Below, piece by piece: positions 7,968 through 17,051 of a DNA stretch of 64,000 nt. The stretch's first letter is position 1. Each line of letters starts with the position of its first letter. Position numbers and translations under genes: made by a program. Below the pieces are notes generated by a model. The model saw nothing but the letters and a program-made list of their open reading frames with translations, searched no databases and had not been told where the DNA came from. Source of the DNA: Pseudomonas sp. Choline-02u-1 (GTDB lineage: Bacteria > Pseudomonadota > Gammaproteobacteria > Pseudomonadales > Pseudomonadaceae); assembly GCF_002836515.1 (NCBI RefSeq), contig NZ_PJBC01000066.1, positions 248,001 through 312,000 on the forward strand, in the 5' to 3' direction.

Positions 7968-9293
7968 ATGGCTCGTTTGCAACGCACCCTTTCGCTAGGG
8001 TCGGTGGTGCTGTTCGGCATCGCCTACATGACGCCGATCATTGTCCTCGGCACCTTCGGCATCCTCGCCCAGTCCACCGCCGGCATGGTGCCGGCCGCCT
8101 ACCTGGCGGCGCTGGTGGCGATGTTCTTCACCGCCATGAGCTACGGACGCATGGCCGCCGCTTTCCCGGTCGCTGGCTCGGCTTACAGCTATGTGCGCAA
8201 AGCGATCAGTCCGAAACTCGGTTTCATTGCCGGCTGGGCGGTGTTGCTCGATTACCTGTTTCTGCCGATGGCGATCTGGCTGATCGGCTCGGCCTATCTG
8301 GCCTCGGCGTTCCCGTCGATTCCGCAGTGGATCTGGGTGCTCGCCTTTATCGGCATCACCAGTGCGATCAACATCGTCGGGCTGAAGCTGGCCAACGGCA
8401 TCAATGCCTTGCTGATGCTGGTGCAGTTCCTCGTATTGATTGCGTTCGTGGCGCTGTGCGTGCACTACATCGGCGGCGACGCGAGCACGCCGCTGTGGTC
8501 GATCAAACCGTTCTTCAACGGCGACATGCAGATGCCGCTGATCATGAGCGGCGCGGCGATTGCCTGCTATTCATTCCTTGGCTTTGACGCTGTCAGCACC
8601 CTGACCGAAGAGACCCGCGATCCACGCCGCACCATTCCCCGGGCGATCATGCTGATCACCTTGATCGGTGGCCTGATCTTCGTCGGCGTCTCGTACTTCG
8701 TGCAGATCGCTCATCCGTCGTTCCAGTTCGACAGCGTCGACTCGGCTGCTTATGAAATTGCGCGCAATATCGGTGGCGACCTCTTCGTGTCGATTTTCCT
8801 GATCGGCCTGATTGTCGGCCAGTTCGCCTCGGGGCTGTCGGCCCAGGCCAGCGGTTCGCGACTGTTGTTCGCCATGGGCCGCGACGGGGTGTTGCCGAAG
8901 TCGTTTTTCGGCACCTTGCACGCGCGCTTCGGCACCCCGGTCAACAGCATTCTGCTCTGCGCGGCGGTGGCGTTGCTGGCGCTGAAACTCGACGTCACCA
9001 CCTCGACTTCATTCATCAACTTCGGCGCGTTCCTGGCGTTCAGCCTGGTCAACCTGTCGGTGATCTTCCATTACTGGATCGGCGGCGAGAAAAAAGGCCC
9101 GCGCGAGCTGCTGCTGTTTTTGCTTTGCCCGCTGATTGGTCTGGTCGCCGACTTGTGGCTGATGGTCAGCCTCGATCACCTGGCGGTCTGGCTGGGCCTG
9201 AGCTGGCTGGCGATTGGCGTGGTGTACCTGGCCGTGCTGACGGGTGGTTTTCGCCGTCAGCCACCGGAACTGGATTTTCAGGAAGCGACCTGA
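7968..9293 (+). CDS. APC-family amino acid/amine permease
   Basis: This 441-residue protein has about 12 membrane helices and the APC signature near its N-terminus (LGSVVLFGIAYMTP). The ATG at 7968 is chosen because GGAGTAAG precedes it and the family begins here. An in-frame opening to 7887 would pass through the upstream repeat. It resembles PuuP-like putrescine/amino acid importers. The position after the nitrilase suggests that it imports that enzyme's substrate or takes up a product. Confidence 0.85.
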   Translation: MARLQRTLSLGSVVLFGIAYMTPIIVLGTFGILAQSTAGMVPAAYLAALVAMFFTAMSYGRMAAAFPVAGSAYSYVRKAISPKLGFIAGWAVLLDYLFLPMAIWLIGSAYLASAFPSIPQWIWVLAFIGITSAINIVGLKLANGINALLMLVQFLVLIAFVALCVHYIGGDASTPLWSIKPFFNGDMQMPLIMSGAAIACYSFLGFDAVSTLTEETRDPRRTIPRAIMLITLIGGLIFVGVSYFVQIAHPSFQFDSVDSAAYEIARNIGGDLFVSIFLIGLIVGQFASGLSAQASGSRLLFAMGRDGVLPKSFFGTLHARFGTPVNSILLCAAVALLALKLDVTTSTSFINFGAFLAFSLVNLSVIFHYWIGGEKKGPRELLLFLLCPLIGLVADLWLMVSLDHLAVWLGLSWLAIGVVYLAVLTGGFRRQPPELDFQEAT

Positions 9294-9330
9294 GGCTGGC
9301 GGCTTGGCTTACCTCTGACGGGCATGGGAT

Positions 9331-9352
9331 CCTTGGCGCTTTTGCGCCAAGG
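9331..9352 (+). terminator. Strong hairpin before the Nudix gene
   Basis: CCTTGGCGC and GCGCCAAGG form a perfect 9-bp stem around TTTT, 38 nt after the permease stop and 10 nt before the next ATG. There is no long T-run after it. It may terminate the permease transcript weakly or lie in the leader of the Nudix gene. Confidence 0.5.
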
Positions 9353-9361
9353 GATTCCTTT

Positions 9362-9772
9362 ATGTCGACCATTCATATCGCCGCTGCGCTGTTGCTCAAC
9401 GCCCAAGGCCAGACCCTGCTGGTGCGCAAGCGCGGCACCACGGCGTTCATGCAGCCGGGTGGCAAGATCGAAGCCCACGAGTTGCCAGTACACGCATTGG
9501 CCCGTGAACTGGAAGAAGAACTCGGGCTGCAGATCGACCCGGCGCAGGCGACTTTACTCAACAGTTTTTCCGCCCCCGCCGCCAACGAGCCGGGCTTCAT
9601 CGTGCATGCCGAGATCTTTCAACTGACGATCGATTGCGACGTCTGCCCGGCGGCGGAAATCGAAGAGGTCATCTGGGTCGATCCGGCCACTGATCCGGCG
9701 CTCGAGCTGGCGCCATTGACACGCGAACACATCCTGCCGTTTTATCGCCGTTCACTGACTGCACTCGTCTGA
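9362..9772 (+). CDS. Nudix hydrolase
   Basis: This 136-residue protein carries a full Nudix box (about 37-59): GG-K-I-E-A-H-E then REL-EEELGL, supplying the glutamates that bind Mg2+. It would hydrolyse a nucleoside diphosphate linked to another group. The NUDIX family is too broad to name a substrate. ATG 9362 gives a complete domain, while the longer in-frame opening overlaps the permease gene and is rejected. Confidence 0.8.
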   Translation: MSTIHIAAALLLNAQGQTLLVRKRGTTAFMQPGGKIEAHELPVHALARELEEELGLQIDPAQATLLNSFSAPAANEPGFIVHAEIFQLTIDCDVCPAAEIEEVIWVDPATDPALELAPLTREHILPFYRRSLTALV

Positions 9773-9795
9773 CCATTCCCGCAAAGGACGTTGCC

Positions 9796-10434
9796 ATGAT
9801 CCCGTTGCAAGACCTGCTGATCTTCGCCGCCGCCGCACTGCTGATGGTGCTGACGCCGGGGCCGAACATGATCTACCTGATCTCGCGTTCGATCTGTCAG
9901 GGGCGCCGCGCGGGGGTGACTTCGTTGCTTGGTGTGGTCGGCGGGTTCTTCGTGCATATGTTCGCCGCGGCGGCGGGTTTGACGGCGGTGTTTCTGGCCG
10001 TGCCGATGGCTTATGAAGTGTTGAAATGGGCCGGCGCGCTGTACCTGCTGTGGCTGGCCTGGCAAGCGCTGAAACCCGGCGCACGTTCGCCGTTCGAAGC
10101 GCAGCAATTGCCGCCGGACTCGTCGCGCAAGCTGATCACCATGGGCTTTCTTACCAGCGCACTGAACCCGAAAATTGCTGTGTTCTATCTGTCGGTGTTT
10201 CCGCAGTTCATCAGCCCTGAGCACGGATCGGTGTTCACCCAAAGCATCATCCTCGGCCTGACGCAGATCAGCGTCAGCTTCAGCGTCAATCTGTTGATCG
10301 CGCTGTTCGCCGCAGGCATCGCCTCGTGGTTTGTGCGCAACCCGACGTGGCTGGCGATGCAGCGTTATTTCATGGGCCTGGTGCTCGGCGGCCTCGCCGT
10401 ACGGCTGATGCTCGAACAGCGGCGGACCGCCTGA
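9796..10434 (+). CDS. LysE/RhtB-family amino acid exporter
   Basis: This 212-residue inner-membrane protein has six hydrophobic segments and the conserved TPGPNMIYLISRS motif near the N-terminus. That is the hallmark of LysE/RhtB exporters, which remove excess amino acids such as homoserine or threonine. AAGGAC precedes the ATG. The stop is one base before the start of the GNAT gene, so the two are co-translated. Confidence 0.85.
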   Translation: MIPLQDLLIFAAAALLMVLTPGPNMIYLISRSICQGRRAGVTSLLGVVGGFFVHMFAAAAGLTAVFLAVPMAYEVLKWAGALYLLWLAWQALKPGARSPFEAQQLPPDSSRKLITMGFLTSALNPKIAVFYLSVFPQFISPEHGSVFTQSIILGLTQISVSFSVNLLIALFAAGIASWFVRNPTWLAMQRYFMGLVLGGLAVRLMLEQRRTA

Positions 10435-10435
10435 A

Positions 10436-10933
10436 ATGTCGATCGAAAGGCTGGATGCCAGCCATGCCCTGGCTTACCGCGAACTGATGCTTGAAGCCTA
10501 CGACCTTCATCCGCAGGCGTTCACCTCCAGCGTGCGCGAACGCGCGGTGATGCCGTTGAGTTGGTGGGAAGGGCGCCTGACCAGCAAGTTCGACGTGGTA
10601 TTGGGCGCGTTCGAGGATGGCAAGCTGGCCGGGATCGTAGGCCTCGCCTTCGAACCGCGGGAAAAGGCCCGGCACAAAGCGACGCTGTTCGGCATGTATG
10701 TTTCGACCGATTTTCGCCAGCACGGCCTCGGTTTCGCATTGGTGCAAGCGGCGGTTGGCGAGGCGCAAAAAAACCTCGCGCTGAAGGTCCTGCAACTCAC
10801 GGTGACCGCCGGCAACGATGCGGCCTTCAACCTCTACCAGCGTTGCGGCTTTATCCAGTACGGCCTCGAACCGCTGGCCGTGCGGGTGGGCGAAGAGTAT
10901 TACGACAAGATCCACATGTGGCGTGAAATCTGA
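10436..10933 (+). CDS. GNAT-family N-acetyltransferase
   Basis: This 165-residue protein shows the acetyl-CoA binding region of GNAT enzymes (FGMYVSTDFRQHGLGFALV, with the R/Q-x-x-G-x-G/A pattern at RQHGLG) and the typical end NLYQRCGFIQYG. The acceptor is unknown. It starts one base after the LysE-family stop and was probably cotranscribed with it. A family-B repeat follows. Confidence 0.85.
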   Translation: MSIERLDASHALAYRELMLEAYDLHPQAFTSSVRERAVMPLSWWEGRLTSKFDVVLGAFEDGKLAGIVGLAFEPREKARHKATLFGMYVSTDFRQHGLGFALVQAAVGEAQKNLALKVLQLTVTAGNDAAFNLYQRCGFIQYGLEPLAVRVGEEYYDKIHMWREI

Positions 10934-10944
10934 GCCGCGCAGAT

Positions 10945-11056
10945 GATCGTTCCCATGCTCTGCGTGGGAATGCCTCTACGGACGCTCTGCGTTCGGCTTC
11001 AGAAGGGACGCGGAGCGTCCCCGGCTGCATTCCCACGCGGAGCGTGGGGAACGATC
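10945..11056. repeat. Nested palindromic repeat, family B
   Basis: Arms GATCGTTCCCATGC and GCGTGGGGAACGATC surround internal GGACGCTC/GAGCGTCC palindromes, the same architecture as the element at 7792. It lies between the converging GNAT and metR genes and could act as a bidirectional end of transcription. Confidence 0.85.
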
Positions 11057-11091
11057 GAACACGGGCCTCCATGTAGGAGGGGGCCTACTGC

Positions 11092-12018
11092 TCAGGCGGT
11101 TGAGCGGACGGCGCTGACGCCATCCAGCGTCGAGAACGAGGTGTCTTTCGCCGTCAGCAGGAAATCGCGCATGTACGGCGCATCGAGCATGTCCGTGCGA
11201 ATCGCCGCATACAGCGTCGCAAACAAGCCTTTCTCGCCCAACCGCTTGCCCTTCACATACCCCCGCGAGCTGTATTCGTGCAGCGCCCAGTGCGGCATGC
11301 CGCAGACGCCCCGGCCGCTGGCGACCAGTTGCATCATCATCACCGTCAGCTCGGAAGTGCGCACCTGCGCAGGCTCAATGTCGGCCGGTTCGAGGAAGCG
11401 GGTGAAGATGTCCAGGCGATCGCGTTCCACCGGATAGGTGATCAGCGTTTCTGTCAGCAGGTCTTCGGGAACGATGTACGCCTTGCTCGCCAATACATGC
11501 TGATTGGCCACCGCGAGCATCGCTTCGTAAGTAAACAGCGGCACGTAAGTGATGCCCACGATGTCCAGCGGATCGGAGGTCACCACCAGATCCAGATCGC
11601 CCCGCGCCAGCGCCGGTAAGGGCGCGAAAGCGAAACCAGAGGCGAGATCCAGCTCCACTTCCGGCCAGGCATCGCGGAACTGGTCGATGGTTGGCATCAG
11701 CCACTGGAAGCAGCTGTGGCATTCGATGGCCATGTGCAAACGCCCGGCGGTGCCACCGGCCAGACGACTGATGTCGCGCTCGGCAGCGCGCAGTAACGGC
11801 AAGGTGGCGTCGGCCAGCTGCAGCAGGCGCAGACCGGCGCTGGTGAAGCGCACCGGTTTGGTCTTGCGCACGAATAGTTGCATGCCCATGCGCTCTTCGA
11901 GCTCTTTGAATTGATGGGACAGGGCCGATTGCGTCAGGTGCAAGCGGTCAGCGGCATCAACCAGACTGTCCGCCTCGCGCAGGGCGTGCAGGGTTTTCAA
12001 ATGTCGGATTTCAAGCAC
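11092..12018 (-). CDS. metR: LysR-type regulator MetR
   Basis: This 308-residue LysR protein has an N-terminal helix-turn-helix (SLVDAADRLHLTQSALSHQF) and an effector-binding domain starting about residue 90. HLKTLHALREADSLVDAA, GFAFAPLPAL and LFTYEAMLAVANQH match what I recall of MetR, the homocysteine-responsive activator of methionine synthesis genes. A metE gene is not next to it; the divergent neighbour is a hydrolase. Its targets are probably elsewhere. Confidence 0.8.
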   Translation of the reverse strand: MLEIRHLKTLHALREADSLVDAADRLHLTQSALSHQFKELEERMGMQLFVRKTKPVRFTSAGLRLLQLADATLPLLRAAERDISRLAGGTAGRLHMAIECHSCFQWLMPTIDQFRDAWPEVELDLASGFAFAPLPALARGDLDLVVTSDPLDIVGITYVPLFTYEAMLAVANQHVLASKAYIVPEDLLTETLITYPVERDRLDIFTRFLEPADIEPAQVRTSELTVMMMQLVASGRGVCGMPHWALHEYSSRGYVKGKRLGEKGLFATLYAAIRTDMLDAPYMRDFLLTAKDTSFSTLDGVSAVRSTA

Positions 12019-12235
12019 TGGCGGGGCTCCATGAGGAAAACTTGTGACGACGGCGTGGAAGGTGAGTTTGTCTCATGAAGCTCGCTTTGTCGATCTGCCG
12101 GCCAAGATCCGGCGATGCAAACTACAGCCGACCGCTCGGCACTCTTCATCAAATTGTCATGCAAGTGTGGCAGCGCGCTCGCACGAACTTCATCACACTC
12201 GCGCTCTACTGGGGTGCTGCGTTTTGGTGTTTTTC

Positions 12236-13270
12236 ATGTTCAGGAAATTTGTTTCAGTCGCGGCCGCGTTGGCCGCGCTTTTGTTCGGGGCCGGCTCGTT
12301 TGCCGCCGGGCGCTGTGATGTGAACGTGCCGACCGAGCACGCCGAGCTGGCGCAGGTCAGCCTTGCCTATCAGAGCATCGGCCGCCCTTCGGACCCGGCG
12401 CTGTTGCTGGTCATGGGCCTGGGCGGGCAGTTGATCCATTGGCCGGACGAAGTGGTGGTCGCGCTGTGTCAGCAGGGTTTTCGGGTGATCCGCTATGACA
12501 ACCGCGACGTCGGCCTGTCGACCTGGCGGCAGGCGCCGATCGAGGCCAATCTGACCTTCGAAGTGCTGCGCTACAAGCTCGGTTTGCCGGTCTCGGCCCC
12601 TTACAGCCTGACCGACATGGCCGACGATGCGCTGGGTTTGATGACGGCGCTGAAGGTTGAGCAATTCCACGTGCTTGGCGCGAGCATGGGCGGGATGATC
12701 GCCCAGCACATGGCGGCGATGGCGCCGCAGCGTGTGGAAAGCCTGACCCTGATCATGACCACTTCCGGCGCCGAGGGCCTGCCGGCTCCGAGTGCGGCGC
12801 TGGTGCAATTGCTCTCGCGGCGGGGCGCGCCGAACCGTGAAGTGGCGCTGGAACAGCAGGCCGATCTGCTCGCTGCCCTGGGCAGCCCGGCGGTGACTGA
12901 TGATCGGCAGGCCTTGCTGCAACAGGCGGCGGCGTCTTACGACCGCGCGTTCAATCCAGAAGGCGTGAAGCGGCAGATCATGGCGATCCTCGCCGAGCCA
13001 AGCCGCGTGGCATTGCTCAATCAGCTGCGCGTGCCGACGCTGGTGGTGCATGGCACGGCTGATCCTTTGTTACCGGTGATGCATGGTGTACACCTGGCGG
13101 CGCACATTCAGGGCAGTCAGTTGAAACTGATTCCGGGGCTGGCGCATCGGTTTCAGGAGGCGTTCAAGGAGCCGTTGCTGGCGGCGGTGCTGCCGTATTT
13201 GCAGGCGCATCGCGAGGACACTTCGCATTGGGCGCAGGTCGAGCCGGTGGCGAAGCGCAATCTTCTTTAA
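12236..13270 (+). CDS. Exported alpha/beta hydrolase
   Basis: The 344-residue product has a signal peptide (MFRKFVSVAAALAALLFGAG, cut probably after SFA-A) and an alpha/beta hydrolase fold. The nucleophile serine lies in LGASMGG, the aspartate in VVHGTADPLLP, and the histidine in GLAHRF near the end. ATG 12236 was chosen because the signal peptide begins there; the longer frame to 12044 adds unrelated residues. The substrate is unknown, and esters or lactones are possible. Confidence 0.8.
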   Translation: MFRKFVSVAAALAALLFGAGSFAAGRCDVNVPTEHAELAQVSLAYQSIGRPSDPALLLVMGLGGQLIHWPDEVVVALCQQGFRVIRYDNRDVGLSTWRQAPIEANLTFEVLRYKLGLPVSAPYSLTDMADDALGLMTALKVEQFHVLGASMGGMIAQHMAAMAPQRVESLTLIMTTSGAEGLPAPSAALVQLLSRRGAPNREVALEQQADLLAALGSPAVTDDRQALLQQAAASYDRAFNPEGVKRQIMAILAEPSRVALLNQLRVPTLVVHGTADPLLPVMHGVHLAAHIQGSQLKLIPGLAHRFQEAFKEPLLAAVLPYLQAHREDTSHWAQVEPVAKRNLL

Positions 13271-13327
13271 CCGCAGATTTGGGGTGAACGTTCGGGCTCC
13301 TTCTCGTTAGTGATTGAAACAGCCAAC

Positions 13328-13666
13328 TCAGCTGTGCAGCCGCACCCAAACCGTTACCAGCACCGTCGCTGCCATCAACCACGCTACCGCCGCCACGGCC
13401 AGCGACGCTTCCAGCCGCATGCGGTCGACCATCACGTACAACGTCGCCAGATACACAAAGTACGGAATGATCGACCACATGCCGAACACGATTGTGGTCT
13501 TCAGGTCGTCGACCGAGCGGCCCTTGCCGACGATGTAATGCGCAATCAGGGCAAAGGTCGGAAACAGCGGCACGAGACCTGCGATGTAATAGTTTCTGGT
13601 CTTCGACAGCGCAGCGAGGATCAGCACCACTGCCGCGCCAATAGCGGCTTTCAGAATCAGATCCAT
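13328..13666 (-). CDS. glpM: GlpM-family membrane protein
   Basis: This 112-residue protein has four hydrophobic helices and little else. It matches my memory of GlpM, a small Pseudomonas inner-membrane protein first noted beside glycerol genes and linked to alginate production. Here it is not with the glp cluster. Its ATG overlaps the stop of the sigma-54 activator gene upstream by one base (TGATG), so it is translated with aauR. Confidence 0.7.
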   Translation of the reverse strand: MDLILKAAIGAAVVLILAALSKTRNYYIAGLVPLFPTFALIAHYIVGKGRSVDDLKTTIVFGMWSIIPYFVYLATLYVMVDRMRLEASLAVAAVAWLMAATVLVTVWVRLHS

Positions 13667-14991
13667 CAGTGGCTCAACCCGTACTTTTTGACTTTGTCGA
13701 ACAGCGTGGTCTTGGCCATGCTCAGTTCCTGGCTGGCCTGGGTCAGGTTGCCGCCGCTGCGTTGCAAGGCGTCGACCAGCAGATTGCGCTCGAAGGCTTC
13801 CACCGCTTCGGCAAACGTCAGGCCCTGACTGGCGCTGGCGCCGGATTTCTTGAAGGCCGGCAGGCCGAGGGCGAAGCGTTCGGCGACGTTGCGCAGTTCG
13901 CGCACATTGCCCGGCCAGTCGTGGCTCATCAGGTTTGACAGGGTCTGGTTGTCCAGCTCCGGCAATGCACGATCAAAGCGCAATGCCGATTGCTGGGTGA
14001 AGTGTTCGAACAGTTGCAGGATGTCTTCGCGGCGTTCGCGCAGCGGTGGCAATTCGAGGGTCACGACGTTGAGGCGGTAGTACAAATCGCTGCGAAATGC
14101 CCCGGCCTTGCTCGCTTCGTCGAGGTCGGATTTGGTCGCCGCAATCACCCGGCAATCCACCGCCACGCTCTGGTTCGAGCCGAGGCGTTCGAGGGTGCGT
14201 TCCTGCAACACGCGCAGCAATTTGATCTGCAATGGCAGCGGCATGCTTTCCACTTCGTCGAGGAACAGCGTGCCGCCATCGGCGTGCTCGATTTTGCCGA
14301 TCCGCCGTTTGCCAGCTCCCGTGAAGGCATTGGCCTCGTGGCCGAATATTTCGCTTTCGAAGAGATTTTCCGGCAGACCGCCGCAGTTCAATGCGACGAA
14401 TTGTTTGCCGTGGCGGCGACTGAAATCGTGCAGGCAACGGGCGACCAGTTCCTTGCCGGTGCCGGTCTCGCCTTCGATCAAGACGTTGGCCGAGGTGTCG
14501 GCGACGTTGGCGATCAGTTCGCGCAGGTTCTGCATTGCCGGCGAACGGCCGATGATCCGGCCTTCCAGGGAGTCACGTTCAGCCAATTGCCGACGCAACG
14601 AGGACACTTCGCGGGCGAGCCTGCGTTGCTCCAGCGCACGCCGCGCGACGTCCACCAGACGTTCCGGCGAAAACGGCTTTTCCATGAAATCGTAGGCGCC
14701 TTTCTGCATGGCGCCGACGGCCATGGAAATATCGCCATGGCCGGTGATCAACACCACCGGCAGGCTGCGATCGCGTTGCTTGAGACGGGTGAGCAATTCC
14801 AGACCATCGATGCCCGGCAGGCGGATGTCGCTGATGACGATGCCGGCAAAGTTGTCGCCGACCTGCTCCAGCGCTTCTTCGGCACTGCCCACGCCGATGC
14901 ACGGGATATCTTCGAGGGTCAGCGCCTGTTGGCAGCCGAGCAGCACATGGGGGTCGTCTTCGACAATCAGCACACTGAGTTCGGGGTTCAT
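13666..14991 (-). CDS. aauR: Sigma-54-dependent response regulator AauR
   Basis: The 441-residue protein has a receiver domain with phospho-acceptor Asp55, an AAA+ domain (Walker A GETGTGKE, about 174-181; Walker B GGTLFLDE) and a C-terminal Fis-type helix-turn-helix. Domains resemble DctD, but the adjacent aatJQMP genes and the TTCGG-N4-CCGAA boxes upstream of aatJ identify it as AauR, which activates acidic amino acid uptake in P. putida. The sigma-54 contact loop reads NAFTGA, with Asn221 in place of the usual first glycine. The start overlaps aauS by four bases. Confidence 0.8.
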   Translation of the reverse strand: MNPELSVLIVEDDPHVLLGCQQALTLEDIPCIGVGSAEEALEQVGDNFAGIVISDIRLPGIDGLELLTRLKQRDRSLPVVLITGHGDISMAVGAMQKGAYDFMEKPFSPERLVDVARRALEQRRLAREVSSLRRQLAERDSLEGRIIGRSPAMQNLRELIANVADTSANVLIEGETGTGKELVARCLHDFSRRHGKQFVALNCGGLPENLFESEIFGHEANAFTGAGKRRIGKIEHADGGTLFLDEVESMPLPLQIKLLRVLQERTLERLGSNQSVAVDCRVIAATKSDLDEASKAGAFRSDLYYRLNVVTLELPPLRERREDILQLFEHFTQQSALRFDRALPELDNQTLSNLMSHDWPGNVRELRNVAERFALGLPAFKKSGASASQGLTFAEAVEAFERNLLVDALQRSGGNLTQASQELSMAKTTLFDKVKKYGLSH

Positions 14992-16889
14992 ATTGGCTCG
15001 GCAGAAAGAGGGCTTACCAACGGTAAACTGAGGACGAAAGTGGTGCCACCGCTCGCCGGGTGTTCGACACCCAGATGCCCGCCGGTGGCGGCGGCGAGGC
15101 TCGCGGACAGGGTCAGACCCAGTCCCAGGCCTTGTTCGCCGGGTTTGGTGGTGAAGAACGGTTCGAACAGATGCTTGCGCGCTTCGGCGTCGATGCCGTG
15201 GCCATTGTCGCGCACCCGCAAACGATACTTGCCGTTGAACTCTTCACCCTCCAGCCACAATTGCGGCTGCGCTTGTGCGTGCATGGCGTCGAGGGCATTG
15301 CCGATGAGGTTGACGAGGATCTGTTCGAGGCGGGTCTGATCGATCAGCAACTGCACATCGGCAAACTGCCGGTGAATCTGCAACGGGTTGTTTTCCAGAC
15401 GCGCGCCGAGCACTTGCAACGCAGCGTCGACGGCTTTGCCGAGACTGGCCTGGCCCTTGTTGTCGCCGCGTCGGGCAAACGAACGCAGGCTGGCGGTGAT
15501 CCGGCCCATGCGGTCGATCAGGTCGTTGATGGTCTTGAGATTGGTGCTGGCGACATCGAGCTGGCCGCGCTCGAGAAAGCGCACGGTGTTACCCGACAGC
15601 GTGCGCATTGCTGCCAGCGGCTGGTTCAATTCATGGGCGATGCTGGTCGACATCTGGCCGATAGCGGCAAGTTTGCCGGCCTGCACCAGTTCGTCCTGAG
15701 CGCGCCGCAACGTCTCTTCGGCCTGGCGGCGCTCGCGGATCTGGCTCTTCAGCCGTTCGTTGCTGGCGCGCAGATCGGCCGTACGTTCGGTAATCCGACG
15801 CTCCAGTTGGCTGTTGGCTTCCTGCAAGGCCTCGCGGGCGGCGAGGCGGGTGGCGAGGACTTTGCGGCGCTCGTTCCAGGCGATCAAAAGAAAGGCGAAC
15901 AGGGCGAACGCCACCGCCACCAGAATGCCTTGATTGATCGCTTCGCGGCGCAGATCCTGCAGCGGCGTGAGCAGGGTGAAATTCCACGGTGTGTCGCTCA
16001 GCAATCGGGTTTGCGCCAGATAACTGATGTCGTCCTCATCGGGCTGCAATTCGCTGTTGGCCGGAAAGGTCAGTTTCTCCACGCCTTCGGCCAGCGTCTC
16101 GCGGGCCAACGGTTGCAGTTCGTTGAGCGGGAACCAGTAGTACTGCAGGCTGCGGGCGAGTTTTTCCTTGACCTCATCGCTGAGCGCAATCACCGATTTC
16201 AGCCGCCTGGCCGGGTCGCTGGACAGAATGATGATGCCATTCTCGTCGCTGACGAAGGCTTCCAGACGCGCGCGCTGCCAGCGCTCTTCCATGGCTTCCA
16301 GACGCACTTTGACCACCGCGACGCCGATAATTTTGCCGTGCTCTTCGAGGCCGTGGGCGAGGTAGTAACCGGGTTCGCCATTGGTGCTGCCAATGCCGTA
16401 GAAACGCCCGGGCTGACCGCGCACGGCATCCTTGAAATAGGCGCGAAAGGACAGGTCTTCACCCAGATAACTGTCGACATCGCGCCAGTTGCTGGTGGCC
16501 ATGACGCGGCCGGTGGTGTCCATGACGTAGATGGCCCGACTGCGGCTGCGGCGGTTCAGGCCTTCGAGGTAATCGTTGACCGTCTGTCGGTGTTCCGGGG
16601 TCGGCTCGGCCAGCAACTGCGGAACACTGGTTTCGAGTTCCAGCAAGCTGGGCAGGTAGGTGTATTTGCTGATTTCACTTTCCACCGCGCGGGCGTGCAG
16701 TTCCAACTGACGCTGGCCATTTTCGCCGAGGCTGCGGATGCCGAAATGCTCACTGGTCCAGAAGCCGATGAAACCCAGTCCGACCATCAGGGCGATGATC
16801 AGCGGCGGCAGGAACAGATGACGGATCAGACGGGGCTTCACGGCAAGTGATGGCGGCGCTGCGCGATAAAGAGTGGAGTCGCATTTCAT
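14988..16889 (-). CDS. aauS: Sensor histidine kinase AauS
   Basis: This 633-residue membrane kinase has a first helix about residues 25-48, a ~270-residue periplasmic PAS-like (dCache) sensing region, a second helix near 325-342, a coiled coil, then the kinase core. The core shows the H-box SIAHELNQPLAAM, an N-box NLIGNALDAMHAQ, and G-boxes DNGHGID and GLGLGLTLS. It is DctB-like in shape. With AauR next door and the glutamate/aspartate transporter downstream, its ligand is probably glutamate, aspartate or their amides. ATG 16889 is preferred over GTG 16892. Confidence 0.8.
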   Translation of the reverse strand: MKCDSTLYRAAPPSLAVKPRLIRHLFLPPLIIALMVGLGFIGFWTSEHFGIRSLGENGQRQLELHARAVESEISKYTYLPSLLELETSVPQLLAEPTPEHRQTVNDYLEGLNRRSRSRAIYVMDTTGRVMATSNWRDVDSYLGEDLSFRAYFKDAVRGQPGRFYGIGSTNGEPGYYLAHGLEEHGKIIGVAVVKVRLEAMEERWQRARLEAFVSDENGIIILSSDPARRLKSVIALSDEVKEKLARSLQYYWFPLNELQPLARETLAEGVEKLTFPANSELQPDEDDISYLAQTRLLSDTPWNFTLLTPLQDLRREAINQGILVAVAFALFAFLLIAWNERRKVLATRLAAREALQEANSQLERRITERTADLRASNERLKSQIRERRQAEETLRRAQDELVQAGKLAAIGQMSTSIAHELNQPLAAMRTLSGNTVRFLERGQLDVASTNLKTINDLIDRMGRITASLRSFARRGDNKGQASLGKAVDAALQVLGARLENNPLQIHRQFADVQLLIDQTRLEQILVNLIGNALDAMHAQAQPQLWLEGEEFNGKYRLRVRDNGHGIDAEARKHLFEPFFTTKPGEQGLGLGLTLSASLAAATGGHLGVEHPASGGTTFVLSLPLVSPLSAEPI

Positions 16890-16943
16890 CACAGATGCCT
16901 TGGGTCAACCACAACACAATCTCGGGATCAGCGTTGATCCAGT

Positions 16944-17030
16944 GTGGGAGCGGGCTTGCTCGCGAAAGCGGTGGATCAGTCAATGATGATGTTGAAAGTG
17001 CCGGCCTCTTCGCGAGCAAGCCGCTCCCAC
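16944..17030. repeat. REP pair, family A
   Basis: GTGGGAGCGGGCTTGCTCGC from 16944 and its near complement ending 17030 (one G fewer) enclose ~40 bases. The element lies between aauS and aatP, two genes on the same strand, separating the regulator and transporter transcripts. Confidence 0.9.
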
Positions 17031-17051
17031 CGTGGGGAGCGGCGCTTTGCC

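Noticed and set aside
12044..12235. Extension of the alpha/beta hydrolase to an upstream start
   Set aside because: The signal peptide begins at ATG 12236, and upstream residues are unrelated.
12019..12235. MetR box (TGAA-N5-TTCA) between metR and the hydrolase
   Set aside because: TGAAGCTCGCTTT is the closest match and lacks the right half.
15060..16850. A 596-residue plus-strand frame opposite aauS
   Set aside because: The minus strand carries clear kinase motifs; the plus frame has none.
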